Shown piece after piece: positions 1 through 8,389 of a DNA stretch of 64,000 bases (its first letter is position 1; each line of letters starts with the position of its first letter). Position numbers and translations under genes: made by a program. Below the pieces are notes generated by a model, which saw only the letters and a list, made by a program, of their open reading frames with translations, was not told the origin of the DNA and searched no databases. Source of the DNA: [Flexibacter] sp. ATCC 35103. Lineage in GTDB: Bacteria > Bacteroidota > Bacteroidia > Flavobacteriales > Flavobacteriaceae. Location of the stretch: assembly GCF_001975985.1 (NCBI RefSeq), contig NZ_MTQF01000003.1, positions 735,425 to 799,424 on the forward strand, given 5' to 3'.

Positions 1-20
1 TATAGCAGCATGTTAAAATT

Positions 21-239
21 ATGAAGATAAAGACTATTTTTTTTGCGTTGTTTTTCACTTTGATTAATCTTACGGTTTTTGCTGCTGAACCACCTGTTCC
101 AATGCAACCTATGGGTGTTCCTGTCAATCCTCCAACTAGTGATATAAATCAAGATATACTATTATTATTAGTGGCTGCCTTATTTTTAGGGTTTTACACG
201 GTATATAATCATAATTTAAAAAGAAAAGCTTCAATGTAA
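21..239 (+). CDS. small secreted or membrane-anchored protein, unknown function
   Basis: The product has 72 residues and I do not recognise a family. Residues 1-21 form a signal peptide or first membrane segment ending in FAA. A Pro/Met-rich linker (about 22-40) follows, then a hydrophobic helix (about 45-60) and a short basic tail (NLKRKASM). This suggests a small inner-membrane protein with a periplasmic Pro-rich loop. The stop codon lies in the loop of a strong terminator hairpin shared with the convergent riboflavin synthase gene. A similar short layout is common in Flavobacterium, but no function can be inferred. Confidence 0.6.
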   Translation: MKIKTIFFALFFTLINLTVFAAEPPVPMQPMGVPVNPPTSDINQDILLLLVAALFLGFYTVYNHNLKRKASM

Positions 240-257
240 ATTGAAGCTTTTCTTTTT
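222..257. terminator. bidirectional rho-independent terminator
   Basis: A perfect 14-bp stem (222-235 with 240-253) has a 4-base loop that contains the stop codon of the plus-strand gene. The right side runs into TTTT. A-runs on the left arm give U-runs on the minus strand, so the hairpin can serve both the small plus-strand gene and riboflavin synthase, which converge here. Confidence 0.85.
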
Positions 258-276
258 GTGAAATAGGTTTTGAATT

Positions 277-867
277 TTATTTGTTGATAGAATAAAGTCT
301 TGAGATGTATTTTCCAACAACATCAAATTCTAAGTTTATTTTTGTTCCAACTTCGAAATTTTTGAAATTAGTATTTTCAAAAGTATACGGAATAATCGAA
401 ACGCTAAATTCATTTGTTTTAGAGTTTACAACAGTAAGGCTAACCCCGTTAACGGTTATAGAACCTTTTTCGATCGTAATGTTGCTAAGGTTTTTATCAT
501 ACTCAAAAGTATAATTCCAGCTTCCGTTTGCTTCTTCTATTTTAATGCAGGTTCCTGTTTGATCTACGTGACCTTGTACAATATGTCCGTCGAGACGATC
601 GCCAAGTTTCATTCCTCTTTCCAGATTTACGATATCACCTTCTTTCCAGTCTCCAATATTTGTTTTTAAAATGGTTTCTTCGATAGCAGTTACGATGTAA
701 AATGAATCTTTTATTGCTACAACCGTCAGGCATATTCCATTGTGCGATACGCTTTGATCTATTTTTAATTCGGTTGTAATTGAAGATTCTACTGTAACAT
801 GAAGATTGCTTTGGTCTTTCTTTATTTCGTGAATCCTTCCAAGGGTTTCTATAATTCCTGTAAACAT
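277..867 (-). CDS. ribE: riboflavin synthase, alpha subunit
   Basis: It converts two molecules of 6,7-dimethyl-8-ribityllumazine into riboflavin plus a pyrimidinedione, the last step of riboflavin synthesis, in the cytoplasm. The 196-residue length is typical. The product starts with the diagnostic MFTGIIE and has two tandem lumazine-binding domains (about 1-95 and 98-196). The second half includes GHIVQGHVDQTG. The gene is monocistronic, divergent from pdxA, and shares a terminator with the small gene at 21-239. I saw no FMN-riboswitch-like structure upstream; only about 57 bases separate the two divergent starts. Confidence 0.95.
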   Translation of the reverse strand: MFTGIIETLGRIHEIKKDQSNLHVTVESSITTELKIDQSVSHNGICLTVVAIKDSFYIVTAIEETILKTNIGDWKEGDIVNLERGMKLGDRLDGHIVQGHVDQTGTCIKIEEANGSWNYTFEYDKNLSNITIEKGSITVNGVSLTVVNSKTNEFSVSIIPYTFENTNFKNFEVGTKINLEFDVVGKYISRLYSINK

Positions 868-883
868 TGTTGTTTTATTTTAC

Positions 884-891
884 TAAATTTG
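884..891 (+). promoter_or_regulatory. flavobacterial -7 box, pdxA promoter
   Basis: TAAATTTG matches the Bacteroidota -7 consensus TAnnTTTG. It would place transcription start about 27 bases before the pdxA ATG at 925. No well-spaced TTG -33 element is visible, so this is a half-match. Confidence 0.5.
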
Positions 892-924
892 CACATCAAA
901 ATTAGTAATAAATAACCTGAGCTC

Positions 925-1974
925 ATGAATAAAAAAGCAGAAAATATAATTGTTGGAATTTCAATAGGAGATTTAAACGGTATTGGAAGCGAAGTTATAT
1001 TAAAAACATTCGAAGATTCTCGTATGTTAGAAATGTGTACACCGGTTATTTTTGCCAATGCCAAAATACTTTCATTTGTTAAAAAAAGCTTTACTTCTAC
1101 AGTTCAATTCCATGGAGTTGATAAGTTAGATCAGGTTGTACCCGGAAAAGTAAATGTTTATAACCTCTGGAAAGAAGGTGTTGATATTAATTTAGGAACA
1201 AATGATGAGAAAATTGGTGAGTATGCCATTAAATCGTTTGTTGCAGCTACCAAAGCCTTAAAAGAAGATTTAATTGATATTTTGGTTACAGCACCAATTA
1301 ACAAATACAATATCCAGTCAGAAGATTTTAAATTTCCCGGACATACTGATTATTTAGATCAGGAATTAGAAGGAAATGCACTGATGATGATGGTTCAGGA
1401 TAATTTGAGAATTGGTTTGCTAACGGATCATGTTCCTTTAAGTGAAGTTTCTTCGCATTTGACTGAAGAATTAATTACAAGAAAGATCGAAACAATTAGA
1501 AAGTCTTTAATTCAGGATTTTAGTATTGTAAAGCCAAAGATTGCTGTTTTAGGATTAAATCCTCATGCTGGTGATGGTGGTGTAATAGGAAAAGAAGATG
1601 ATCTGGTTTTGAAGCCTGCCCTAAAGAAAATATTCGATGCCGGAACTATGGTTTTTGGCCCTTTTCCTGCAGATGGCTTTTTTGGAAGTGGTCAATATGA
1701 GAAATATGATGCTATTGTGGCAACTTATCACGATCAGGGATTAATTCCTTTTAAGACACTATCTTTTGGAAAAGGAGTAAATTATACAGCAGGTTTAAAT
1801 AAAGTCAGAACCTCGCCGGATCACGGTACAGCGTATGATATTGCTGGAAAAGACATGGCAGATTTTAATTCGTTTAAAGAGGCAATTTATCTTGCAATCG
1901 ATATTTTTCACTCGCGTAATCAGTATGAGGAGATTAGTAAAAAACCTCTTAAAATAAAAGAAAAACAGTTATAA
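925..1974 (+). CDS. pdxA: 4-hydroxythreonine-4-phosphate dehydrogenase
   Basis: It oxidises 4-phosphohydroxy-L-threonine with NAD+ in the DXP-dependent vitamin B6 pathway, in the cytoplasm. The 349-residue product has the PdxA signatures GDLNGIGSEV near the N terminus, FPGHTDYL (about 137-144), NPHAGDGG (about 212) and ATYHDQGLIPFK (about 270), which carry the metal-binding histidines. It stands alone in front of the DUF177-rpmF block, with a promoter on each side. Length and motifs are complete. Confidence 0.95.
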   Translation: MNKKAENIIVGISIGDLNGIGSEVILKTFEDSRMLEMCTPVIFANAKILSFVKKSFTSTVQFHGVDKLDQVVPGKVNVYNLWKEGVDINLGTNDEKIGEYAIKSFVAATKALKEDLIDILVTAPINKYNIQSEDFKFPGHTDYLDQELEGNALMMMVQDNLRIGLLTDHVPLSEVSSHLTEELITRKIETIRKSLIQDFSIVKPKIAVLGLNPHAGDGGVIGKEDDLVLKPALKKIFDAGTMVFGPFPADGFFGSGQYEKYDAIVATYHDQGLIPFKTLSFGKGVNYTAGLNKVRTSPDHGTAYDIAGKDMADFNSFKEAIYLAIDIFHSRNQYEEISKKPLKIKEKQL

Positions 1975-2017
1975 ACAAAAAAAGGTGAATAAGATTATTA
2001 GTTTTATAATAATTTTA

Positions 2018-2025
2018 TATCTTTG
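2018..2025 (+). promoter_or_regulatory. flavobacterial -7 box before the DUF177-rpmF-fabH block
   Basis: TATCTTTG matches TAnnTTTG. It lies 55 bases upstream of the DUF177 start and precedes the whole ribosome/fatty-acid gene block. The -33 region is AT-rich without a clear TTG. Confidence 0.55.
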
Positions 2026-2080
2026 CACCCCAATTCAGGTATCTGATTTTTAGATTTGGGTTGGAGAAATTGATGTTGAA

Positions 2081-2632
2081 ATGAGCAAAACAAAAGAATT
2101 TTTAATTCCTTTCATAGGGTTAAAGCTAGGAAAACACCATTTTGAGTATCAAATAAGTAACGCGTTCTTTGAGAACTTTGATTACGATGAATTTCAAAGT
2201 TCAGATATCAAAGTTGGTTTAGTTTTAGATAAGAAAAGCAACATGTTAGAGTTGGAATTCAAACACAAAGGAACCGTAAATGTGCCTTGTGATCTGACAG
2301 GCGAAGATTTTGATCTTCCTATAAAAGGGAAAATGAAATTAATTGTTCGCTTTGGAGATGAATTCAATAACGATAACGAAGAGTTGTTGATCCTGCCACA
2401 CGGAGAGCATGAAATAGATGTTGCACAATACATTTATGAAATGATTGCACTTTCGGTACCGTTAAAACGAGTTCATCCAGGAGTAAAAGACGGAAGTTTG
2501 CAAACCGAAGCTTTGAAAAAATTAAATGAACTGACCGTAAAAGAAGTCAAAGAAGAGAAAAAAGAGAGTAAAAAAGAAGAAGATATTGACCCGCGTTGGG
2601 ACAAATTAAAGCAACTATTAACGGATAAATAA
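2081..2632 (+). CDS. yceD: DUF177 (YceD-type) protein
   Basis: The family (DUF177/YceD) is almost always encoded immediately before rpmF and has been linked to 23S rRNA maturation or accumulation in bacteria and plastids. The 183-residue product has the family's C-terminal features, an acidic and Lys-rich tail followed by DPRWDKLKQLL. It lacks the family's usual Cys pairs, apart from one CDL (about residue 67). The ATG is 9 bases from rpmF on the other side, so the two are surely cotranscribed. Identification rests on sequence style and position rather than a catalytic motif. Confidence 0.85.
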   Translation: MSKTKEFLIPFIGLKLGKHHFEYQISNAFFENFDYDEFQSSDIKVGLVLDKKSNMLELEFKHKGTVNVPCDLTGEDFDLPIKGKMKLIVRFGDEFNNDNEELLILPHGEHEIDVAQYIYEMIALSVPLKRVHPGVKDGSLQTEALKKLNELTVKEVKEEKKESKKEEDIDPRWDKLKQLLTDK

Positions 2633-2641
2633 TATAGTAAA

Positions 2642-2836
2642 ATGGCACATCCTAAGAGAAAAATCTCGAAAACAAGAAGAGATAAGAGAAGAACACATTA
2701 TAAAGCTACTGTAGCTCAAATCGCTACATGTCCTATTACTGGAGAAGCACATTTATACCACAGAGCTTACTGGCATGAAGGTAAAATGTATTACAGAGGG
2801 CAAGTTGTTATCGATAAATCTGTAGCGGTTGCTTAA
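2642..2836 (+). CDS. rpmF: 50S ribosomal protein L32
   Basis: L32 is a small basic protein of the large ribosomal subunit. The product has 64 residues and begins with [16 protein letters not shown], the typical L32 N terminus. It continues with [16 protein letters not shown], which keeps only one Cys of the zinc-type positions. It sits 9 bases after the DUF177 gene and before fabH, the standard bacterial order. A terminator follows, so fabH may be transcribed partly from its own start. Confidence 0.97.
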   Translation: MAHPKRKISKTRRDKRRTHYKATVAQIATCPITGEAHLYHRAYWHEGKMYYRGQVVIDKSVAVA

Positions 2837-2859
2837 TACGTTTTTGTAAATGATACTAG

Positions 2860-2886
2860 AACTCTCACATAGTGAGAGTTTTTTTT
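2860..2886 (+). terminator. rho-independent terminator after rpmF
   Basis: A 9-bp stem (2860-2868 with 2872-2880) has a 3-base loop and is followed by at least six T. It lies 24 bases after the rpmF stop and separates it, at least partly, from fabH. Confidence 0.85.
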
Positions 2887-3010
2887 GTTGGTTATAATTT
2901 TCTGTTTTTAAGAAAATGCATACAAATTCATTTCGTTTTTTTTTGTAATTTTCAAGTCTTTTAAAAATTTTTCAGATACAGCCGTACCTGAAACGAAATA
3001 ATAGAATATA

Positions 3011-4009
3011 ATGAATACAATCACAGCCGCAATTACCGCTGTTGGAGCTTATGTTCCTGACTTCGTTCTTTCGAACAAAGTATTAGAAACAATGGTCGAT
3101 ACCAATGACGAATGGATCACTACCCGTACTGGAATTAAAGAAAGAAGGATCCTGAAAGATGCTGATAAAGGAACGTCGTTTCTTGCAATAAAAGCAGCAC
3201 AAGATTTAATTGCGAAAGCAAATATTGATCCTTTAGAGATTGATATGATTATAATGGCAACAGCTACAGCGGATATGCCGGTAGCCTCTACAGGAGTTTA
3301 TGTTGCTACAGAAATTGGAGCTACAAATGCATTTGCATACGATTTGCAAGCTGCCTGCTCAAGTTTTTTATACGGAATGTCAACTGCTGCAGCTTATGTG
3401 CAGTCAGGGCGATACAAAAAAGTACTGTTAATTGGGGCAGATAAAATGTCATCAATTGTAGATTATAAAGACAGAGCAACTTGTATTATTTTTGGAGATG
3501 GAGCGGGAGCCGTTTTGTTCGAACCAAATTATGAAGGCTTAGGCTTACAAGATGAATACTTACGAAGCGATGGTGTAGGACGCGATTTTCTTAAAATTCC
3601 TGCCGGAGGTTCTCTAATACCAACTACTTTAGAAACCGTTCAAAACAATCAACACAATATTATTCAGGACGGAAAAACCGTTTTTAAATATGCCGTAACA
3701 AATATGGCTGACGCGAGTGAATTGATTCTGAAAAGAAACAATTTAACTAACGAAGATGTTAACTGGTTGGTGCCGCATCAGGCAAACAAACGTATTATAG
3801 ATGCTACTGCAAGCAGAATGAATCTTGAAGAATCAAAAGTATTGATGAATATCGAAAGATATGGTAATACAACTTCGGCTACTTTGCCATTGGTATTAAG
3901 CGATTTTGAACACCAGTTCAAAAAAGGAGATAATATTATTTTTGCCGCTTTTGGTGGTGGATTCACTTGGGGATCTATTTACCTAAAATGGGCTTACGAT
4001 AAGAAATAA
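3011..4009 (+). CDS. fabH: beta-ketoacyl-ACP synthase III
   Basis: It starts fatty-acid synthesis by condensing acetyl-CoA or a branched acyl-CoA with malonyl-ACP. The product has 332 residues. The catalytic triad is visible as Cys116 in LQAACSSFLYG, His256 in VPHQANKR and Asn286 in YGNTTSA. The N-terminal TNDEWITTRTGI motif is the usual one. It lies between rpmF and accB, which ties initiation to malonyl-CoA supply. Its 174-base leader has no second gene. Confidence 0.97.
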   Translation: MNTITAAITAVGAYVPDFVLSNKVLETMVDTNDEWITTRTGIKERRILKDADKGTSFLAIKAAQDLIAKANIDPLEIDMIIMATATADMPVASTGVYVATEIGATNAFAYDLQAACSSFLYGMSTAAAYVQSGRYKKVLLIGADKMSSIVDYKDRATCIIFGDGAGAVLFEPNYEGLGLQDEYLRSDGVGRDFLKIPAGGSLIPTTLETVQNNQHNIIQDGKTVFKYAVTNMADASELILKRNNLTNEDVNWLVPHQANKRIIDATASRMNLEESKVLMNIERYGNTTSATLPLVLSDFEHQFKKGDNIIFAAFGGGFTWGSIYLKWAYDKK

Positions 4010-4032
4010 ATTAAAACTAAAAACAAATCATT

Positions 4033-4518
4033 ATGGATTTAAAAGAAATTCAAAACCTAATCAAATTTGTAGCAAATTCGGGAGTTGCAGAGGTAAAGTT
4101 AGAAATGGATGATGTAAAAATCACTATTAGAACAACTTTAGAAGGAAATGTAACTGAAACTACTTATGTACAACAATTGCCTGCTCAGGCTGCATTGCCA
4201 CAAGCAGTTGCTCCTCAACAAGCTCCAGCGGTTGTAAACGTGACTAGTGAAGCATCTGTTCAAGCAGAAGATTCTAAATTCATTACTATTAAATCTCCAA
4301 TTATTGGAACTTTCTATAGAAAACCATCTCCGGATAAACCAGTATTTACTGAAGTTGGAAGTACTATTTCTAAAGGTGATGTTCTTTGTGTAATTGAAGC
4401 AATGAAATTATTTAACGAAATCGAATCAGAAGTTTCAGGTAAAATTGTAAAAATTCTTGTAGACGATATGTCTCCTGTAGAATTTGACCAACCTTTATTC
4501 TTAGTTGATCCATCATAA
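4033..4518 (+). CDS. accB: biotin carboxyl carrier protein of acetyl-CoA carboxylase
   Basis: It carries the biotin that shuttles CO2 between biotin carboxylase and carboxyltransferase. The 161-residue product has an N-terminal conserved part, a Gln/Ala/Pro-rich hinge (about 45-78) and a C-terminal biotinyl domain. The domain contains [10 protein letters not shown], with the biotinylated lysine at position 125. The gene follows fabH by 23 bases and precedes accC. The gap to accC holds degenerate short repeats. Confidence 0.97.
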   Translation: MDLKEIQNLIKFVANSGVAEVKLEMDDVKITIRTTLEGNVTETTYVQQLPAQAALPQAVAPQQAPAVVNVTSEASVQAEDSKFITIKSPIIGTFYRKPSPDKPVFTEVGSTISKGDVLCVIEAMKLFNEIESEVSGKIVKILVDDMSPVEFDQPLFLVDPS

Positions 4519-4527
4519 ATAAATTTA

Positions 4528-4622
4528 GATTTTAGATTTTAGATTTTAGAAGGATTCACAATAGTTTTGTTAATCATCTAAAATTATCTAATTATCAAAT
4601 TGTCTAATTATCTAATTAAAAT
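4528..4622. repeat. degenerate short tandem repeats between accB and accC
   Basis: This stretch consists of near-copies of TTTAGATTTTAGA and of CTAATTATCTAATT-like words. It ends 3 bases before the accC ATG. Similar word-like repeats occur before or after other genes in this window. The function is unknown. Confidence 0.6.
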
Positions 4623-4625
4623 AAG

Positions 4626-5975
4626 ATGTTTAAAAAAATATTAATTGCGAATAGAGGGGAAATTGCACTTCGTGTAATTCGTACATGTAAAGAAATGGGG
4701 ATCAAAACTGTAGCAGTTTACTCTACAGCCGATGCAGAAAGTCTACATGTTAAGTTTGCTGACGAAGCGGTTTGTATTGGTCCTCCTCCAAGTAACTTAT
4801 CGTATTTGAAAATGTCAAATATTATTGCCGCTGCAGAAATTACAAATGCAGATGCAATTCATCCAGGTTATGGATTTCTTTCTGAGAATGCTAAATTCTC
4901 AAAAATTTGTCAGGAACACGGAATCAAATTTATTGGTGCCGCTCCTGAAATGATCGATAAAATGGGAGATAAAGCTTCTGCAAAAGCTACAATGAAAGCA
5001 GCAGGAGTTCCATGTGTACCAGGTTCTGACGGATTATTAGAGTCTTTCGAACAAACACAAAAATTAGCTAAAGAATTTGGTTACCCGGTTATGCTTAAAG
5101 CAACTGCCGGTGGTGGTGGAAAAGGAATGCGTGCCGTTTGGAAAGAAGATGAATTATTGAAAGCATGGGAAAGTGCACGTCAGGAAGCAGCTGCAGCATT
5201 TGGAAATGACGGAATGTACATGGAGAAACTTATCGAAGAACCACGTCATATCGAAATTCAGGTTGTTGGAGATTCATACGGAAAAGCATGTCACCTTTCT
5301 GAAAGAGATTGTTCTGTACAACGTCGTCACCAAAAACTAACTGAAGAAACACCTTCGCCTTTCATGACTGACGAATTGCGTGCTGCAATGGGAGAAGCTG
5401 CTGTAAAAGCTGCGGAATTCATTAAATACGAAGGAGCCGGAACTGTAGAATTTTTAGTGGACAAACACAGAAATTTCTACTTCATGGAAATGAATACCCG
5501 TATTCAGGTAGAGCACCCAATTACAGAACAAGTAATTGATTACGATTTAATTCGTGAGCAAATTATGGTTGCAGCCGGAATTCCAATTTCAGGCAGAAAC
5601 TATTTACCGGAATTACACGCTATCGAATGTCGTATTAATGCTGAAGATCCTTATAACGATTTTCGCCCTTCACCAGGAAAAATTACTACACTTCATATGC
5701 CGGGAGGTCACGGAGTTCGTTTAGATACTCACGTTTATTCCGGATATACGATTCCGCCAAATTACGATTCAATGATTGCTAAGTTAATTACAACTGCTCA
5801 ATCTCGTGAAGAAGCAATTAGCAAAATGCGAAGAGCTCTTGATGAATTCGTTATTGAAGGAGTTAAAACTACAATACCTTTTCATAGACAATTAATGGAT
5901 GATCCAAGATATATTGCAGGAGACTATACAACTGCTTTTATGGATACATTTAAAATGAAACCTATAGAGGAATAA
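4626..5975 (+). CDS. accC: biotin carboxylase subunit of acetyl-CoA carboxylase
   Basis: It carboxylates biotin on AccB with bicarbonate and ATP, the first half-reaction of malonyl-CoA synthesis. The product has 449 residues, the usual length. It has the N-terminal biotin-carboxylase fold ([14 protein letters not shown]), the ATP-grasp glycine loop GGGGKGMR (about 160-170), and the [11 protein letters not shown] motif with the catalytic and metal-binding Glu/Asn/Arg. The gene is last in the rpmF-fabH-accB-accC block and is closed by a strong terminator. Confidence 0.98.
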   Translation: MFKKILIANRGEIALRVIRTCKEMGIKTVAVYSTADAESLHVKFADEAVCIGPPPSNLSYLKMSNIIAAAEITNADAIHPGYGFLSENAKFSKICQEHGIKFIGAAPEMIDKMGDKASAKATMKAAGVPCVPGSDGLLESFEQTQKLAKEFGYPVMLKATAGGGGKGMRAVWKEDELLKAWESARQEAAAAFGNDGMYMEKLIEEPRHIEIQVVGDSYGKACHLSERDCSVQRRHQKLTEETPSPFMTDELRAAMGEAAVKAAEFIKYEGAGTVEFLVDKHRNFYFMEMNTRIQVEHPITEQVIDYDLIREQIMVAAGIPISGRNYLPELHAIECRINAEDPYNDFRPSPGKITTLHMPGGHGVRLDTHVYSGYTIPPNYDSMIAKLITTAQSREEAISKMRRALDEFVIEGVKTTIPFHRQLMDDPRYIAGDYTTAFMDTFKMKPIEE

Positions 5976-5978
5976 TAT

Positions 5979-6008
5979 AAAGGCTGTCAATTTAGACAGC
6001 CTTTTTTT
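5979..6008 (+). terminator. rho-independent terminator after accC
   Basis: A 10-bp stem (5979-5988 with 5995-6004) with a 6-base loop is followed by T residues. It lies 4 bases after the accC stop. Confidence 0.9.
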
Positions 6009-6027
6009 ATTTACAAAATTATATATC

Positions 6028-6059
6028 AAACCCGACAGGTTTTAAAACCTGTCGGGTTT
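6028..6059. repeat. perfect 32-bp palindrome, ACCCGACAGG family
   Basis: Two 16-base arms (6028-6043 and 6044-6059) are exact reverse complements. The same element recurs at 38253-38285 and, with changed bases, at 38318-38350. The rest of the 5976-6276 intergenic region is AT-rich with no gene seen. Confidence 0.85.
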
Positions 6060-6276
6060 TGTTGTTAAATACGTTAGGTAAACACTATTTGTGTATACTT
6101 TTTACACAGTATTTCATAAAATTATACACTTTTTATAATCTTGTTTTTTGGCATAGCCTGCTTAAAGTCTTTAATAATAAGGATTTACGCGGTTGAAGAG
6201 TGAATGTTTTAGTTGCGGCACAATTATTTCATTATCTAAAGCGTAAACAACTAGTAATAATTAAAATATACACATT

Positions 6277-6573
6277 ATGAAAAATTTATTCTTATCAGCC
6301 GCAATTGTATTAGGAAGTTTAACTTCATTCGCTTCAACATCTCCTATTACAAATACAATCGTTAAAACGATTTCTATTGAAGATGAATATACAGAAATTA
6401 AATTAGAAGAATTACCAGCTCCAATTGCTGAATCTTTGAAAAAAGCATATCCGGATGCAGTAATTACTAAAGCGTATAAAAACGAAAAATCAGAATACAA
6501 ATTAGATGTTACCGTGGGTGACAAAGTAGGGAATCTTTTTGCTAACGCAGACGGAACCTGGATCAAAAAATAA
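6277..6573 (+). CDS. PepSY-like small secreted protein, array member 1
   Basis: The 98-residue product has a signal peptide (about 1-20, ending SFAS) and a PepSY-like (DUF2874-type) domain. The domain shows the family pattern: a helix ending in KKAYPDA, a strand with KAYKNEKSEYKLDV, and a terminal hairpin NADGTWIKK. It probably acts in the periplasm or outside the cell. It is the first of six tandem paralogues on one strand. It differs from member 2 at 12 of 98 residues, so that pair looks like a recent duplication. The molecular role is unknown. Confidence 0.8.
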   Translation: MKNLFLSAAIVLGSLTSFASTSPITNTIVKTISIEDEYTEIKLEELPAPIAESLKKAYPDAVITKAYKNEKSEYKLDVTVGDKVGNLFANADGTWIKK

Positions 6574-6658
6574 TCACGCTAAATTTTAGATGCTCATCTC
6601 ATGCAGATTCAAATTAGCAATACTAAAATAAAATTAACAACATTAAAATATAACTATT

Positions 6659-6955
6659 ATGAAAAATCTATTTTTATCAGCCGCAATCGTTTTGGGAGGT
6701 TTAACATCATTTGCTTCAACTTCTCCAATTACAAATTCAATCGTAAAAACAATTTCAATTCAGGACGAATACACTGAAATTAAATTAGAAGAAGTACCAG
6801 CTGCAGTTACAGAAGCTCTTAAAAAAGCATATCCGGATGCAGTACTTTCAAAAGCATACAAAAATGCAAAATCAGAGTATAAACTAGACGTTACAGTAGG
6901 TGACAAAGTAGGATCTCTTTTTGCTAATGCAGATGGAACCTGGATTAAAAAATAA
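6659..6955 (+). CDS. PepSY-like small secreted protein, array member 2
   Basis: It has 98 residues and is about 88 percent identical to member 1 by direct comparison (86 of 98). It has the same signal peptide and the same KKAYPDA and KSEYKLDVTVGDKVG segments. The differences cluster in the helix around residues 46-52, a region that varies throughout the array. An 85-base gap separates it from member 1, and member 3 starts 29 bases after its stop. The function is unknown. Confidence 0.8.
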   Translation: MKNLFLSAAIVLGGLTSFASTSPITNSIVKTISIQDEYTEIKLEEVPAAVTEALKKAYPDAVLSKAYKNAKSEYKLDVTVGDKVGSLFANADGTWIKK

Positions 6956-6984
6956 TTAAAACTAAACCGTAAAAAACTATCACT

Positions 6985-7275
6985 ATGAAAAAGTTAATCT
7001 TATCGGCAGCTATCCTGTTAGGAGGGTTGTCAATGCAAGCAGGGAATGTAGCCGTGACAAGTTCAATGGTTCAATCAGTAAACATTCAGGACGAATATAA
7101 AGAAGTTGATGCTGTTCCGGCAGCTATCAAAACATCATTAGACAATGCATATCCAGGTGTGAAATTGGATAAAGCATATGTAAATGACAAAAAAGAGTAT
7201 AAAATAGAAGTAACTGTAAGAGGAGAAAAATCTATTGTTTATACAGATGCTTCTGGTAACATTATTAAAAAATAA
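6985..7275 (+). CDS. PepSY-like small secreted protein, array member 3
   Basis: The 96-residue product has a signal peptide MKKLILSAAILLGGLSMQA and the same fold elements: NAYPGVKLDKAYVNDKKEYKI (here split by a few changes) and the final TDASGNIIKK. Its signal peptide is almost that of members 4-6, so members 3-6 form one subfamily and 1-2 another. It is 26 bases from member 4. The function is unknown. Confidence 0.8.
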   Translation: MKKLILSAAILLGGLSMQAGNVAVTSSMVQSVNIQDEYKEVDAVPAAIKTSLDNAYPGVKLDKAYVNDKKEYKIEVTVRGEKSIVYTDASGNIIKK

Positions 7276-7301
7276 TTTATTAACCCATAAAAACTAATAT
7301 T

Positions 7302-7598
7302 ATGAAAAAGTTAATCTTATCAGCAGCAATCATTTTAGGAGGTTTGTCAGTTCAGGCAGCTAATCCTGTAGTAAAAGCTTCAGTGACTCAGTCAGTGATG
7401 GTTCAGGATGAATTTACTGAAATTGGTACAGATGCTGTTCCGGCAGCTGTAAAATCAACTGTCGAAAAATCTTTTCCGAAAACAAAGCTTGAAAAAGCCT
7501 ATAAAAACGAAAAGAATGAGTACAAGTTAGAGATTTCTAGTGGTGAAAAAAAGTATACAGTTTATACTGATGCTTCAGGAAATATTATAAAAAAATAA
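7302..7598 (+). CDS. PepSY-like small secreted protein, array member 4
   Basis: The 98-residue product has an N-terminal signal peptide, then the conserved DAVPAAVKSTVEKSFP helix, KLEKAYKNEKNEYKLE strand and YTDASGNIIKK hairpin. The hairpin end is the same as in member 3. Tyr/Lys-rich strands and a Pro in the helix-strand turn are kept in every copy. It is probably part of one transcript with its neighbours. Confidence 0.8.
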   Translation: MKKLILSAAIILGGLSVQAANPVVKASVTQSVMVQDEFTEIGTDAVPAAVKSTVEKSFPKTKLEKAYKNEKNEYKLEISSGEKKYTVYTDASGNIIKK

Positions 7599-7642
7599 TC
7601 CCTAATTTTATCAGCTAATTATTAATTAAAAATTCAAACATT

Positions 7643-7951
7643 ATGAAAAAATTAATTCTGTCAGCTGTAATTGTTTTAGGAAGTTTATTTATGAATGCAG
7701 AAGCTGCAATATCAAAAAAATCAAATTTGGATGTTGTTACATTTCAAGATGGTTTTAAAGAAATTAAAGCTGAGGCTCTTCCTGTAGAAGTAAAAGCTAC
7801 ACTAGAAAAATCTTTTCCTGGTTCTAAACTGGTAAAGGCATACGTGAATTCAAAAAAGCAGTATAAATTAGAAATTAATTCTGCCGGAGATGATAATGAC
7901 AAACGTTTTGTTTTTACCGACAGTAAAGGCGTTATCGCCGAGAAATATTAA
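7643..7951 (+). CDS. PepSY-like small secreted protein, array member 5
   Basis: At 102 residues this is the longest member. It has an insertion (about 80-90, GDDNDKRF) before the last hairpin and ends in IAEKY instead of IIKK. The signal peptide and the SFPGSKLVKAYVNSKKQYKLE segment identify it as the same family. The insertion and changed end suggest functional divergence inside the array. Member 6 begins 12 bases later. Confidence 0.78.
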   Translation: MKKLILSAVIVLGSLFMNAEAAISKKSNLDVVTFQDGFKEIKAEALPVEVKATLEKSFPGSKLVKAYVNSKKQYKLEINSAGDDNDKRFVFTDSKGVIAEKY

Positions 7952-7963
7952 AAAGATCGCAAT

Positions 7964-8260
7964 ATGAAAAAGTTAATTCTTTCAGCAGTATTAGTTTTAG
8001 GAAGTTTATCTACTTACGCAAGTGAGGAGATAACTCCGCAAGAAACTAAGACGGTTGTTGCTGCTCAGGCAGAATACACAGAGGTGAGTGCAGAAGCTGT
8101 ACCGCCGGCTGTAAAAACCGCACTGCAAACTGCTTATCCAGGAGCAAAACTGGACAAAGCATTTGTAAATGAAAAAAAAGAGTATAAACTCGAAATATCG
8201 GTTGGCGACCAAAAGGCTACTGTTTTTTCAGATGTCAATGGCAACTGGTTAAAGATATAA
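7964..8260 (+). CDS. PepSY-like small secreted protein, array member 6
   Basis: The 98-residue product has a signal peptide, then AVPPAVKTALQTAYPGAKLDK and KKEYKLEISVGDQK segments (shown in part) and a VNGNWLKI end resembling members 1-2. It is the last gene of the array. A strong terminator follows and then the sigma-54-type response regulator in the same direction, which starts 129 bases downstream. The function is unknown. Confidence 0.8.
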   Translation: MKKLILSAVLVLGSLSTYASEEITPQETKTVVAAQAEYTEVSAEAVPPAVKTALQTAYPGAKLDKAFVNEKKEYKLEISVGDQKATVFSDVNGNWLKI

Positions 8261-8293
8261 ATTAGGTGAATTTAGATTTATGTTTTTGGTGAA

Positions 8294-8326
8294 AAAGAGA
8301 TTGCGATACGCAATCTCTTTTTTTTT
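8294..8326 (+). terminator. rho-independent terminator closing the PepSY-like array
   Basis: A perfect 12-bp stem (8294-8305 with 8309-8320) with a 3-base loop is followed by at least six T. It ends the transcript of the six paralogues before the response regulator gene. Confidence 0.9.
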
Positions 8327-8389
8327 GCATAATTTTGTGAAAAGACAATTTTAATAGTCTTATTTTAGCAAAAAAGTCCCTAAAAACAA

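Noticed and set aside
868..924. FMN riboswitch between riboflavin synthase and pdxA
   Set aside because: Only 57 bases separate the starts and no conserved riboswitch elements are present.
6149..6163. Possible sigma-54 promoter (TTGGCATAGCCTGC) upstream of the PepSY-like array
   Set aside because: The GG and GC elements are 8 bases apart, not 10 as required for -24/-12 spacing. No better match was seen in the region, so no sigma-54 promoter is claimed.
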